Shown: piece by piece, positions 27,206 through 36,668 of the stretch
How the letters are laid out: each line of letters begins with the position of its first letter
How positions within the stretch are numbered: the stretch's first letter is position 1
Source of the DNA: JAOAPG01 sp963791575
Lineage (GTDB): Bacteria > Acidobacteriota > Terriglobia > Terriglobales > Acidobacteriaceae
NCBI GenBank assembly: GCA_963791575.1
Contig: CAWBSY010000008.1
Coordinates: 248,001-312,000, forward strand
Length of the DNA: 64,000 bases
Direction of reading: 5' to 3'
Program-made: the position numbers and the translations under genes
Notes under the pieces: generated by a model
What the model was told of the DNA's origin: nothing
Databases searched by the model: none
The model's input: only the letters and a program-made list of their open reading frames with translations

Positions 27206-27451
27206 ATGAACAGGAAGATGAAGATAAAAGTGATGGCTGTCTCTACCGTAGCCGCTCTAATGCTTGCAATCACCCCAACCTCACCCGCGTTCGAACGACA
27301 TCCAGAAATCCGCGCAGCTATCGAGTCGCTGCACAATGCCAAAGAACACCTGGAACATGCCGCGCACGACTTTCATGGACATCGTGTGGACGCGATCCAT
27401 GCAATTGATGAAGCTGAACGCCAGTTGCGTCTTTGTATGGAAGCTGACTAA
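27206..27451 (+). CDS. Small secreted helical protein
   Basis: 81 residues from the ATG at 27206, which has AGGAGG 8 bases upstream. A signal peptide (IKVMAVSTVAALMLAITPTSPAF) leads to a short mature protein: HPEIRAAIESLHNAKEHLEHAAHDFHGHRVDAIHAIDEAERQL. The repeated His and the amphipathic helices resemble small acidobacterial exported proteins whose role is unknown. The His-rich face could bind metal, but this is speculative. It lies alone between rpsP (divergent) and ppc (convergent). Confidence 0.8.
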   Translation: MNRKMKIKVMAVSTVAALMLAITPTSPAFERHPEIRAAIESLHNAKEHLEHAAHDFHGHRVDAIHAIDEAERQLRLCMEAD

Positions 27452-27504
27452 GTGTGATTTTTGAGTGTGAAGACGTGAGGCTTGCCTACGTCTTCACATT
27501 CGCC

Positions 27505-30308
27505 TCATCCGGTGTTGTGTAGGCCTGCCGCAATTCCATTAATCGTCGCTCCGAGAGCATAATTGAGTTCTTCGCTATCCGTTCCGCTCCGTTTCCGTCG
27601 CAAGAGATCAACCTGAATCAGGCTCATGGGGTCCACATACGGGTTGCGCAGCCGGATTGAACGCGACAACACTGGATTTCCACCCAACAAATCGCTCTGT
27701 CCCTTGATCGACAAGATCACGCGCCGCGTTCGCTCAAATTCTTCAACTAACATTTGCCACACTCGTTCGCGAAGACTCTCATCCGGAACCAGCTCAGCGT
27801 ATAGCCGCGCGATGCTGAGATCGGCTTTCGCCATGGCGAGTTCCACGTTTCGGATCAAATCGGAAAATAGCGGAAATTCGCGCATCATGGCTTTCAGCAT
27901 CTTTTCCTGTGCAGAGCCTTGAATCGCAAATCGATCCAGAGCATAGCCGACACCGAACCATGCCGGGACAGCGTGGCGACTCTGCATCCAGCCGAAGACC
28001 CAGGGAATAGCGCGAAGATCTTCAAGTCGTCGGCTCTTGTAACGTCGCGCTGGCCGCGATCCAATGCGGGCATGTTCAAGCTCGTTCACCGGAGTGGCCT
28101 GTTCGAAATATTCAAGCACGTCAGCGTTCTCGGCGATGTTCTTGCGGTAGAAGCCGAAAGCATCCGCGGACATTTCTTCCATGGCCTTATCCCATTGCCT
28201 GTCGGCGCCAACTGCCGGTCCCTCAGGACGCGTGAGCGCTTCGAGACAAGCGGCAATCATGATCTCAAGGTTCCATTCCGCGAGCACCGGATCAGCGTAC
28301 TTCCAGTTGAGAACTTCTCCCTGCTCGGTGACGCGAATTTGCCCCGAGAAATCTCCGACGGGCTGCGCCAGTATGGCCGCGTGGGTCGGTCCTCCTCCTC
28401 GGCCTACGGTTCCGCCTCTCCCGTGAAAGAGCCGGAGCTTCACATCGTGTTCACGGGCAACACGGTGCAGTGCGCGGTGAGCTTTGTACAACTCCCAAAT
28501 ACTGGTGAGCATGCCTCCGTCTTTGTTTGAGTCGGAGTAGCCGAGCATAACTTCCTGCCATCGTCCCCATGAGTTGAGAAGCGGCTTGTAACTTTCGGTG
28601 CTCCACACCTGTGCCATGACTGCCGGCGACTTGCGCAACGCTTCGATAGATTCAAATAATGGAACCGGCATCAAGCCCGGGTCTTCGCACGAACCGGCAA
28701 CCTGCACGCCATAAATCGTCGCGAGCCGGACGACCGAAAAAATATCGTCCGCTGATTCAGCGCCGCTGATGACGTATGCCCGAATGGCTTGTGCAGGATG
28801 AACTTTCTTCATATCAGCGATATTGCGGAACGTTTCAAGCAGATCCACAGAGGAGGAAGAAAGATGAGTTGGCAAATGAGACGAAGCATGGTCCTTGGCA
28901 TCTTCGGAAATTTCTCCGAGAAGCTGCGACTGCACACGCGCGTGTTGGCGGATGTCGAGGGTCGAAAGATGAAACCCGAATGTCCGCACCTTTCTAAGAA
29001 GCGGATACAGCATCAACTGAGCAAGTCTCTCGCCTCGATTTGCGTTCAAGCTATCGCGCAGCAGCGAGATGTCCTTTTCAAATTCTCCCGCCGTTTGGTA
29101 GCCGTTTGGTTCGGTGGATCCGCTCCGGCTTCCGCGCAGACGAATCAAAATAAAATTCATGAAACGCCGGTAGAGTTCGGTTTCGGAGATGCGTGCAAAC
29201 CTGGAATGTTCGTCGCCAATTCGCGCGGTGTACTCCTTCAATCGGGAACGTAAATCCTCAGAGACAGGAGCTTGACGGAAGGACGAACTGATCTCGTCTA
29301 TGGCTCGCTCCAACTCAACGATGTAGTGAGCGATGATAGTATTTCGTGCTCTTTGTAAAGCTTCGCGTGTGGAATCGGCCGTCACATGCGGATTGCCATC
29401 CCGATCGCCGCCGATCCAGGAGCCGAAATAAATAAGCTCCGGCACTTTGTGCTCCGCATGCTCTAAGTCGTAAACCTCTCGGAGGGAATCGACAATCTCG
29501 TCATAGACTCGCGGCAGCGCCTCAAACAGCGACATAGGATAGTGATCAAGCCCCATGCGAATTTCGTCGGTCACCAGCGGCTTTTGTACCCGGACTTCGT
29601 CGGTCTGCCACAATGCCGTGATTTCGACAAGAATATTTGCTTCATAAGCTTCGGCTTCCGCGCCCGACAATGGAAGATGGTCGAGACGTTCGAGATATTG
29701 AGCGATCCGGCGGCGCTTGGAAAGAACCGTACGCCGTGCGACCTCTGTCGGATGCGCGGTGAAAACCGGAATCACTTTTACCTGATGCAAAGCTGCCAGT
29801 GCGTCTCGCTCGAGATGCCCGCATCCCGCATGCGGCGTAGGGTTCCTCGAAATGACCCGGCAAGAGGAGCTTGTTCGGCGTGCAAATTTCCCGAGCGACG
29901 CCGACGCTTTCGGTGATTCGTCTCGGCCAGGTTCGTCAGCTCAAAATAAATAGCGAAAGCCTTGGTGACGAGATAAGCGTCTTTAATGGGCAAGCTTTCA
30001 ATAATTGAGCGCGCCTGTGCCATCTGCGGATTGGCAAATGCCGAGCTGTCGGATCTAGCAGCGGCAGCGTCCGCTCTCGATTCTTCGCGATAATTGATGA
30101 GCAAGCGCCTGAGCTGCTCGACAGTATCGAGCAGTTGTTCGCCCACTTGCTCCACCAGAACTCTACCCAGCAAAATGCCTAAGGAGCGAACATCTCGCCG
30201 CAGTGGCGCTTCTTTCGACGGGTCGTCCGTGCCAGCGGTCAATTCCGCCAATCGACTGCATTGGTCCTCCGCGCTCCATAGGGGAGTGTCTGCCATAGGT
30301 GAATCCAT
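27505..30308 (-). CDS. ppc: Phosphoenolpyruvate carboxylase, one frame break
   Basis: PEPC adds bicarbonate to phosphoenolpyruvate to give oxaloacetate. The C-terminal 761 residues carry VFTAHPTE (catalytic His), LGYSDSNKDGG, FHGRGGTVGRGGGP, SRPARR, the catalytic region IPWVFGWMQSRH, and end in HNTG, a form of the conserved C-terminal tail. The N-terminal 170 residues end in FRGTLRRMRDAGI and meet a stop. The frame must shift at about 29810-29816 (ERDALAALHQVKV resumes in the other frame). One missing base accounts for it (total length 3n+2). The restored protein is about 930 residues, normal for bacterial PEPC. I treat the break as a likely sequence error. The start (30308 or 30296) lacks a strong ribosome-binding site. 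Confidence 0.93.
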
Positions 30309-30381
30309 AGTAATTGAGTATTGGTTAAAGATGACTGCAGGAATTCTGTTCTTGCGGTGCGGTTATTCAGATCACCGGAAT

Positions 30382-31068
30382 TTAAGCGCTTAGCTTTTGC
30401 AAAATGTCTGACGGTTCCGGCCGCTCAGTGTAATCCGCATTGTGCGAGGCAAACATAATTGTGCCATCACGGTCGAGGATGTACGTCGCCGGAATTGGCA
30501 ACTCCCAACTGGCCTCACCATTGGTGAAGGGAAGATTGATGAATACACGCTTGTACACCGCCTGCTGGTAGTCGGGTACGCGGTAGGTGAGTCCGAACTG
30601 TCGGGCCACTTTGTTGCCAGCATCGCTGAGCAGCGGGAATTTAAGTTTGTGCTGATCGGCCATGAAAAACGACTGCTGCACCGTTTGCGGAGAAATCGCC
30701 ACCAGCGCCGCACCGGACGCCTGAATTTGTGGCAAGATCAAGTTCATGGCTTCGAGCTGACCAACACAAAAGGGACACCAGCGTCCGCGAAAAAAGCAGA
30801 TCACGAGGCGGCCTTTGCTCAATAGATCTGCGGAAGAAACCAGCTTTCCGTTGTGGTCAGTGAGTTCGAAGGCCGGAGCTTTGACGCCGACTTCCAAGAC
30901 ACGACCGGAAATTCCGCTCTGCTTTAGTTCTGCGATGGACCGAGCATGAATGGCTTGTATTTCAGGAGGAACGTATTTGCCGATGAGTTCTTTGCGCTCG
31001 GCAAATTGCTCGCGTAAGGAACGTGTATCGGTGCCGGTCTGCGACTCTTCGAGAGAACGCCATTTCAT
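30382..31068 (-). CDS. Peroxiredoxin-like (AhpC/TSA) protein with CPFC motif
   Basis: 228 residues. The thioredoxin-fold core has GVKAPAFELTDHNGKLVSSADLLSKGRLVICFFRGRWCPFCVGQLEAM, giving Cys98 and Cys101 in a CxxC where classical peroxiredoxins have a single peroxidatic Cys after PxxxT. It resembles the redoxin/PRX-like group sometimes annotated as alkyl hydroperoxide reductase. The N-terminal 55 residues are helical. No AhpF partner is nearby. It probably reduces peroxides or disulfides in the cytosol; no signal peptide is present. Confidence 0.85.
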   Translation of the reverse strand: MKWRSLEESQTGTDTRSLREQFAERKELIGKYVPPEIQAIHARSIAELKQSGISGRVLEVGVKAPAFELTDHNGKLVSSADLLSKGRLVICFFRGRWCPFCVGQLEAMNLILPQIQASGAALVAISPQTVQQSFFMADQHKLKFPLLSDAGNKVARQFGLTYRVPDYQQAVYKRVFINLPFTNGEASWELPIPATYILDRDGTIMFASHNADYTERPEPSDILQKLSA

Positions 31069-31073
31069 AAGGG

Positions 31074-31204
31074 CAGGCTTTAGGCTACAGGCTTTAGGCT
31101 CTAGGTTTCAGGATTGCTCCGAGGTTAGACTTCAAATTTCGGCGTCGCACGTCGCAGGTCGATAGACACCTGAAGCCTGACGCCCGAAGCCTAGAGCCTG
31201 CTTT
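31074..31204. repeat. Imperfect inverted repeat of the 'AGGCTTTAGGCTCTAGG' type
   Basis: Between ffh and the peroxiredoxin-like gene, arm AGGCTCTAGG (31096-31105) matches CCTAGAGCCT (31190-31199) exactly. Further related bases (TTTCAGG / CCTGAAG) lie nearby, with AGGCT... units repeated on the left side. It could fold into a large hairpin and may belong to a dispersed intergenic repeat family. It precedes ffh by only a few bases on the 3' side. Confidence 0.6.
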
Positions 31205-31206
31205 TT

Positions 31207-32565
31207 CTACCTTCCTGGCATTTTCATTCCCGCTAACCTGCGCGCGAAGCTCGGTTTTCCCATCTGCTTGAACATCTTTTTCATCTGCGCATATTGCCGC
31301 AACAGATTGTTCACTTCCTGAATGGTCGTGCCCGAGCCGCGAGCGATGCGTTTGCGACGGCTGCCATTGATTACTTCATGATGATTGCGCTCGTGCCCGG
31401 TCATCGAATTGATGATGGCTTCCACGCGGTTGATCTGCTTCTCATCCACATTGTCGGCGGCTTTTTGCAATCCAGAGAAAGGACCGATGCTGGGCAGCAT
31501 GCCCATCAGGCTCTTCATCGATCCCATTTTCTTGACCTGCTGCAACTGGTCGCGAAAGTCTTCCAGCGAGAAGCCATCGCCGGAGAAGGCCTTCTTGGCC
31601 ATCTCCTCGGCTTTTTTCTTATCGACATGCTGCTCGGCTTTTTCGATCAGCGAGAGAATGTCGCCCATGCCCAGAATGCGCGAGACAATACGATCGGGAT
31701 GGAATGGCTCCAGCGCATCGTACTTTTCACCCACGCCGAGAAACTTGATCGGCTGCCCGGTGACTTGGCGGATGGAAAGCGCCGCGCCGCCGCGAGCGTC
31801 GCCGTCCATCTTGGTGAGGACAACTCCCGTGAGCGACAGCTTTTTGTGGAACTCGTCGGCGGAATTTACCGCATCTTGTCCGGTCATGGCATCGGCAACG
31901 AACAAGATTTCCTGCGGATTCAGCAGCTTCTTGAGCGACTGCATCTCATCCATGAGCTGGTCGTCAATGTGGAGACGTCCTGCGGTATCGACAATCAGCA
32001 CGTCGGAGCCGCTGATGATGGCTTCTTTCCGCGCTTCTTTCGCCAGCCGCTCGACAGTCGCGGTATTTGCTTCGCCGACTTGGCCTTCGTAAATATTCGC
32101 CTTGATCGCGTGAGCCACAACTTTCAGCTGTTCGCGGGCAGCGGGACGGTACACGTCGACCGAAACCAGCATGGGGCGATGGCCGCCATTCTTCAGCCAA
32201 TTAGCCAGCTTGCCGGAAGTGGTGGTTTTTCCGGAACCTTGCAGACCGGCCATCAGAATGACGGTCGGCGGCTGGGAAGCAAATTTCACGCGGGCCGTAT
32301 CTTTGCCAAGAGTTTCGATCAGTTCGTCGCGAACGATCTTGATGACCTGTTCGCCGGGCGAAAGCGCAGTCGCAACCTGCTGCCCGACAGCTCTTTCCTG
32401 AATGTGATCGATGAGCTGCTTGACTACTTTGAAGTTAACGTCGGCTTCGAGCAGGGCGAGGCGAATTTCGCGCATCGCCTCCTGAATGTTTTCGTCATTG
32501 AGGACGGCCTGTCCGCGCAGGGTTTTAAATGCGCGTTGTAGTTTTTCTGAAAGATTCTCAAACAT
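31207..32565 (-). CDS. ffh: Signal recognition particle protein Ffh
   Basis: 452 residues. GTPase of the SRP that targets nascent membrane proteins. The helical N domain (MFENLSEKLQ...) is followed by the G domain with AGLQGSGKTTTSGKLA (P-loop), VDVYRPAAREQLK, VDTAGRLHIDDQLMDE, LTKMDGDARGGAALS and the GVGEKYDALEPFHPDR region. The M domain includes SMKSLMGMLPSIG, NSMTGHERNHHEVINGSRRKRIARGSGTTIQEVN and ends MKMPGR. It has normal length and is complete. The preceding intergenic DNA holds a long hairpin. Confidence 0.97.
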   Translation of the reverse strand: MFENLSEKLQRAFKTLRGQAVLNDENIQEAMREIRLALLEADVNFKVVKQLIDHIQERAVGQQVATALSPGEQVIKIVRDELIETLGKDTARVKFASQPPTVILMAGLQGSGKTTTSGKLANWLKNGGHRPMLVSVDVYRPAAREQLKVVAHAIKANIYEGQVGEANTATVERLAKEARKEAIISGSDVLIVDTAGRLHIDDQLMDEMQSLKKLLNPQEILFVADAMTGQDAVNSADEFHKKLSLTGVVLTKMDGDARGGAALSIRQVTGQPIKFLGVGEKYDALEPFHPDRIVSRILGMGDILSLIEKAEQHVDKKKAEEMAKKAFSGDGFSLEDFRDQLQQVKKMGSMKSLMGMLPSIGPFSGLQKAADNVDEKQINRVEAIINSMTGHERNHHEVINGSRRKRIARGSGTTIQEVNNLLRQYAQMKKMFKQMGKPSFARRLAGMKMPGR

Positions 32566-32603
32566 AGGGGTAAGAGGCTATTTTAACAGGGGAGTTTGTG
32601 TTG

Positions 32604-32683
32604 CCGTGGAAGAGCGGGCCTTTCAGGCCCGCGATACCCATCTCATAAATCAACGCGGCGCTGAAAGCGCCGCTCTTCCACGG
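32604..32683. repeat. Long imperfect palindrome with 14-bp perfect arms (REP-like)
   Basis: CCGTGGAAGAGCGG (32604-32617) is matched exactly by CCGCTCTTCCACGG (32670-32683). Inside the left arm, GGGCCTTTCAGGCCC forms its own hairpin, and inside the right, GGCGCTGAAAGCGCC forms another. Such nested GAAA/TTTC-loop hairpins resemble repetitive extragenic elements. It lies upstream of ffh and downstream of the HDAC-like gene. Confidence 0.8.
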
Positions 32684-32780
32684 CGGTCCAATCCTCATGG
32701 CTCATGAAAAGATGAAGGCGGGGATGTTTCGACTACGCGTGGTTTACTGCGTGAGCAACTGAATCGCTCGACATGACAGG

Positions 32781-33782
32781 TTAATCTAAAATTTCCCTGG
32801 CGGCAATCACCGTATTGCTATGAATCGTGACCGTGTCTTCCACCCGCTGCGCGTATCCCCCCGCGTAGGTCACCATCACCGGAATGTTCCTCGCCCGGGC
32901 TACCCGGAACACCAGTTCATCGCGTCGCTTCAATCCCTCGATCGTCAGATTCAACCCACCAAGCTGATCTTCTCTGTACGGATCAGCTCCTGCGATGTAG
33001 CAGATCAATTCCGGATCGAACTGCCGCAAGCCCGAGCTGAGTGCGTTGTCCAGCCATGCAAGATAGTCGTCGTCGCCAATACCATCAGGCAGGTCAACAT
33101 CAATCGATGAAGGCGGCTTCCACGCCGGATAATTATTTTGTTGGTGAAGCGAAATCGTGAATACGTCCCCAGCATGGGCGTTGCGCACGTTTCCTGCCGG
33201 TTGGCTCGAAGCGGACGATTTCAAAGTCGAAGAAGCCCTTGAGGGCAATGGATCGCTCGGCACGCGCACTCCGGCAAAAATCGACGCCGTGCCGTTCCCA
33301 TGATGCACATCGCAATCAACTGTCATGGCGCGAGTAATTTTGTTGTCGTGCTGCATGCGCCGGATCGCGACCGCTACATCGTGGATCATGCAAAATCCCT
33401 CGCCATGATCCGCAAATGCATGATGGAATCCGCCCCCGATATTAATGGCCACTCGATCTTTGAGGGCGCTCTCGGCTGCAAGAATCGAACCCCCTGCGGC
33501 CAACCAGAAGGCACGCACCAACTCAGGCGAGTAGGGAATCTCCAGCTGAAGTTCTTCCTGCGGTGATAGCGTTCCTGTCTTCAGCTTGTGAACGTACTCC
33601 GGGGTGTGAACGAGACCAATGTCCTGATCAGAAGCAGGCTGCGGAGTCAGAAAGTCGAACGCATCAGCAATGCCAGTTTCGAGCAGCCGATCGTGAACAA
33701 GCCGGTATTTCTCGGCAGGGAAGACATGCGCGCCAATGGGAAGATAATAGTCGTCGCTGTAGATGAGCTTGAAGGGAAGCAT
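32781..33782 (-). CDS. Histone-deacetylase-family deacetylase (HdaH/AcuC type)
   Basis: 333 residues. The arginase-deacetylase fold removes acyl groups from lysines or polyamines using Zn. Conserved parts: GGGFHHAFADHGEGFCMIHDVAVA (tandem His 120/121) and VDCDVHHGNGT (Asp158 and His160, zinc ligands). Then come VFTISLHQ and CYIAGADPYREDQLGG with the third ligand Asp, plus TYAGGYA at the end. Between TASIFAG and GDVFTI is a Ser/Pro-rich insertion (about residues 171-206) not usual in the family. It starts with a weak ribosome-binding site and lies 51 bp downstream of hspR. Confidence 0.88.
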   Translation of the reverse strand: MLPFKLIYSDDYYLPIGAHVFPAEKYRLVHDRLLETGIADAFDFLTPQPASDQDIGLVHTPEYVHKLKTGTLSPQEELQLEIPYSPELVRAFWLAAGGSILAAESALKDRVAINIGGGFHHAFADHGEGFCMIHDVAVAIRRMQHDNKITRAMTVDCDVHHGNGTASIFAGVRVPSDPLPSRASSTLKSSASSQPAGNVRNAHAGDVFTISLHQQNNYPAWKPPSSIDVDLPDGIGDDDYLAWLDNALSSGLRQFDPELICYIAGADPYREDQLGGLNLTIEGLKRRDELVFRVARARNIPVMVTYAGGYAQRVEDTVTIHSNTVIAAREILD

Positions 33783-33833
33783 AGGAAAACCCGTCGTCGG
33801 TCGATAGTCGTTGGCGACCTGACTCTCGCCCTG

Positions 33834-34238
33834 CTAGGGTGACTTCTTTTTCGACGGTACGGGAGTGATGAACGGTCTTCTCAGCGGGACCATTGCGCCT
33901 TTGGACGGATCGGCCGCGGCACTGGCGCGCGAGAGCACTTCCTCCTGAATATACTTCACGAAATCCTGGATCTGGCGCTGCATCTCCTCCATGCGCTCGC
34001 GCATTTGCAGGATGATCGCCATCCCACTGATATTCACTCCGAGGTCGCGCGCAAGTGAAAGAATAAATTCCAGCCGCTGCAAATCTTCGTCGGTGTAGAG
34101 ACGCGTATTGCCCTCAGTACGCGAAGGTTTGAGCAGACCCTCGCGTTCATAGAGGCGGAGAGTCTGCGGATGGATGCCATACATCTCGGCAACCGCCGAA
34201 ATCATATACGCGCCCTTGGATTTGCGCTTTGAAGCCAT
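33834..34238 (-). CDS. hspR: MerR-family heat-shock repressor HspR
   Basis: 134 residues. The N-terminal winged helix MISAVAEMYGIHPQTLRLYEREGLLKPSRTEGNTRLYTDEDLQRLEFI matches HspR/MerR. A coiled-coil dimer helix (MERMEEMQRQIQDFVKYIQEEV) follows. HspR represses dnaK operons by binding HAIR (CTTGAGT-N7-ACTCAAG) with DnaK as co-repressor. In this window the dnaK promoter carries a HAIR-like element, which supports the call. Unlike in actinobacteria it is not inside the dnaK operon but about 6 kb away. The tail is basic and Pro/Lys rich (PVPSKKKSP). Confidence 0.87.
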   Translation of the reverse strand: MASKRKSKGAYMISAVAEMYGIHPQTLRLYEREGLLKPSRTEGNTRLYTDEDLQRLEFILSLARDLGVNISGMAIILQMRERMEEMQRQIQDFVKYIQEEVLSRASAAADPSKGAMVPLRRPFITPVPSKKKSP

Positions 34239-34292
34239 AAGCCTTGCCTGACAGATAGTATCTCAATAACGCGCAACATATACCCAAAATAC

Positions 34293-34320
34293 AAAGAGAC
34301 GCAGCAGGCTGCGCCTCTTT
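34293..34320 (-). terminator. Probable hairpin terminator after the APC transporter
   Basis: AAAGAG-A-CGCAGC-AG-GCTGCG-C-CTCTTT forms a 12-pair stem with one mismatch and a 2-base loop, 25 bp beyond the transporter stop codon. On the minus strand it is followed by a moderately T-rich stretch (GTATTTT). It separates the transporter from hspR. Confidence 0.6.
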
Positions 34321-34344
34321 ACTGTTTTACCAACCGGAATAACT

Positions 34345-35749
34345 CTATGCGGTCAATTCCGGCTTGTCTGCGGATGGAACCGTCCATCCGCTCGGCTTCA
34401 ACGCGTGGTTTATGCCATACGCCACGACTCCCGCGCCGATCAGAATCATTCCAAACGCGAATGAACTCATTCCAAGCACTTGTTCGGTCTCGCTGCGAAC
34501 GATGGAAAAGCCGAGCAGCAGCATGGGAGCTATACCGACCGCAACGGCTCCGAACATTCCTCCGGGAACCCGGAAATGCGCGCGGCAGTTCCGGCTCGCG
34601 GATTCGCAAGAAGATCAGTGCCAGGAACTCGAGTCCCAGGCTGCAACCATAGAGCAGAATGTCGATAGTTACTAGGCGTTGAAATCCCAGGCCCAGGCAC
34701 ATCGCCCAACCTACAGCACAGGCAGCTATCGCTACCCAGGGAGCGCGGGTTTTCGGATGCAGCTTCGCGAAGACCTTCGGCAACATGCCGTCTTGCGCCA
34801 TCGCCAGTGGCAGACGCGAGTAGCTCATCACCAACGCGTTGAACATGCCGAAAGCGCTGATCATTCCGCCTGCGACAAGCCCGATCCGAAGCAGCGGCCC
34901 GCCGAGCATTCCGGCAATGTCGGCCCATGAGCCTGTTTCCCATGCGCTCGCTTGCAATCCGGTCATCCACACTGCGGCTACGGGCAGAATGTAACTCGCC
35001 GCGACTATGGCCACAGCCACCAGCATGGCGCGAGGGTAAGTGCGCTGAGGACGTTCGACTTCAGTCGCGATGGTCGACGCGTTGTCCCAGCCCATGTAGT
35101 TCCACATCGCGATCAGCAGCCCGCCGATCATATCCACCTTCGAGGTCGTCGGGGCGGTAACGGCATGCAGCAATGCTCCATATTTGAATGGAGCCAGAAA
35201 TAACATGACCACAAAGGGCGATGAAAGCAGGAAAAACAGCCACAACGAGGTCGTCGAGACAACCTTCACGCCAGCAATGTTAAGCAGAGCACAAGCTGTG
35301 ACCACGGCAACTCCCACCATCACGCCTCGGTGTCCTTCCGCGAACCACGGGAACATGCGGGTCAGGTACAGCACGAACAACGTGGGATAGATCGCCATGT
35401 CGAAGATCGACGCAACTAGCGAGAGCCATGCTTCCTGGAATCCCCAGAAATTTCCCATGGCGCGGCGCACCCATGCGTAATATCCGCCCTCATTGGGTAG
35501 AGCGCTGGAGAGTTCGCCGATCATGAAGGCGGTAGGAAGACTCCAGATGACCGGAGTCAGCAGCAAGATCACGATCGCCCGCCAGTATCCGGCGCCATGC
35601 ACGATGTCTTCTGTGCCGTAAGTTCCGCCCGACACCATAAAGAAGGTGGCGGCGACGAGTGGCCAGAGTGTGAGGCGAACCGATTTCTTTTTGGGGACGA
35701 TTGAGGGGGGATTCTGCCGGGACGCAGTGGATACGCTAGCTGTTGCCAA
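34345..35749 (-). CDS. APC-superfamily amino acid permease, one frame break
   Basis: About 467 residues. Twelve hydrophobic segments, starting LTLWPLVAATFFMVSGGTYGTEDIV, where GG.YG stands at the unwound TM1 substrate site. TM6 is MWNYMGWDNASTIATEVERPQRTYPRA, typical of amino acid/polyamine permeases. After IREPELPRAF the frame must shift near 34574-34576 (a TTT run on the coding strand), and it resumes with RVPGG-MFGAVAVGIAPMLLLGFSIV and the last segment FGMILIGAGVVAYGINHAL, ending at 34345. One inserted base fits (1405 bp = 3n+1). Substrate unknown; glutamate/polyamine-type antiporter is a guess from the motif GYYAWVRRAMG. Confidence 0.88.
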
Positions 35750-35910
35750 TTTCGATGTGTTCCTCCGTGGGCGACCCTTGCGCTCTTAACATTTGATGCT
35801 CTCGGAGCAAGTTCGCATTGTGAGCATACGGCAAATTAGATGCGTTGTGGAAAAAAAGTGAAGAGTTTTTGTCGGCAGGACATGGTCGGAGGTAATGCAC
35901 GGAATCTCTG

Positions 35911-36026
35911 AACCACGGGGAACACAGAGTACACAGCAAATCGAAAAGCCGAAACGGCGTTACGCTTAATAGTTTTCTTTGTTCTTCGCATTTTGACTTC
36001 CTGTGTTCTCCGTGTTCTCTGTGGTT
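35911..36026. repeat. Inverted repeat with 26-bp arms, 5' of the GxxExxY gene
   Basis: Arms AACCACGGGGAACACAGAG... (35911-35936) and ...CGTGTTCTCTGTGGTT (36001-36026) match at 22 of 26 positions when folded. The same CCACAGAG/ACACAG words recur beyond the far end of the GxxExxY gene, so the gene is bracketed by related repeats. Apparent coding frames across this DNA (NHREHGEH...) are artefacts of the repeat. The rest of 35750-36067 contains no gene. Confidence 0.75.
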
Positions 36027-36067
36027 GTTCATCACATCGGAAATCACGCAGCTCTGCTATCACTGAT

Positions 36068-36502
36068 TTGAACGGAGACTTCTATGGTCCGCATCCAAGC
36101 AGATCACATTCCCAACGCATAAATCAGATTACCGGCGCCGTCGTGAGTGCGGCCATGAAAGTCCATTCGGTTCTCGGCCCGGGATTATTGGAAAGTGCTT
36201 ACTTGGCTTGTCTGGCACACGAACTTCGAACGCGTGGGTTGCAGGTGGCTACCCAGGTTGGTTTGCCAGTCTTCTATGAGGGAGAGAAGATCGAACTTGG
36301 ATATCGAATCGATCTGGTAGTCGAAAACCTTGTAATCGTCGAATTAAAGTGTGTCGAGGCAATCCATCCCGTCCATCAGGCCCAGCTTCTTTCTTATATG
36401 CGCTTGAGTGGTAAGCAGGTCGGTCTGCTAATCAATTTCTTTGTTGCGCGTTTAAAGGATGGAATTAAGCGGATGGTCGATGGTGACGGATGGGAAAAGT
36501 AA
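36068..36502 (+). CDS. GxxExxY protein (PD-(D/E)XK-like fold)
   Basis: About 145 residues. The naming motif is GPGLLESAYLACLAHEL, followed by LPVFYEGEKIELGYRIDLVVENLVIVELKCVE (the D...ExK nuclease-like core) and HQAQLLSYMRLSGKQVGLLINF. Function is unknown in the family; relationship to nucleases is known only at fold level. The start is unclear. In-frame options are a TTG at 36068 or later codons. The ATG at 36084 is in another frame and would need one base change to join at INQITGAV. The gene is placed between two CCACAGAG-type inverted repeats. Confidence 0.85.
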   Translation: MNGDFYGPHPSRSHSQRINQITGAVVSAAMKVHSVLGPGLLESAYLACLAHELRTRGLQVATQVGLPVFYEGEKIELGYRIDLVVENLVIVELKCVEAIHPVHQAQLLSYMRLSGKQVGLLINFFVARLKDGIKRMVDGDGWEK

Positions 36503-36524
36503 GTTTAGTTCCAAACCACAGAGA

Positions 36525-36657
36525 CCACAGGGACACAGAGTTTCTGAACGTTATCCTTCGCAACCACAGGGTACATACAGTTGGAGAAGCTCTACTCTGT
36601 ACTCTCTGTGTGCAAGTGTTTGAGAAGCACTACTCTGTGCCTCTGTGTCCCCTGTGG
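36525..36657. repeat. Inverted repeat 3' of the GxxExxY gene
   Basis: CCACAGGGACACAGAG (36525-36540) pairs with CTCTGTGTCCCCTGTGG (36641-36657) with one unpaired base. Between the arms, further CACAG/CTCTGTG words repeat. It is similar in sequence to the repeat at 35911-36026. It lies just downstream of dnaJ (convergent) and could act as a bidirectional hairpin. Confidence 0.75.
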
Positions 36658-36668
36658 CTGACAGCCGG

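Noticed and set aside
31294..32541. Plus-strand frame of 415 codons
   Set aside because: It mirrors ffh on the opposite strand; its length reflects the codon bias of ffh.
35736..36047. Minus-strand frame with NHREHGEH and LCTLCSPWF segments
   Set aside because: These words are translations of the inverted repeat at 35911-36026, not a gene.
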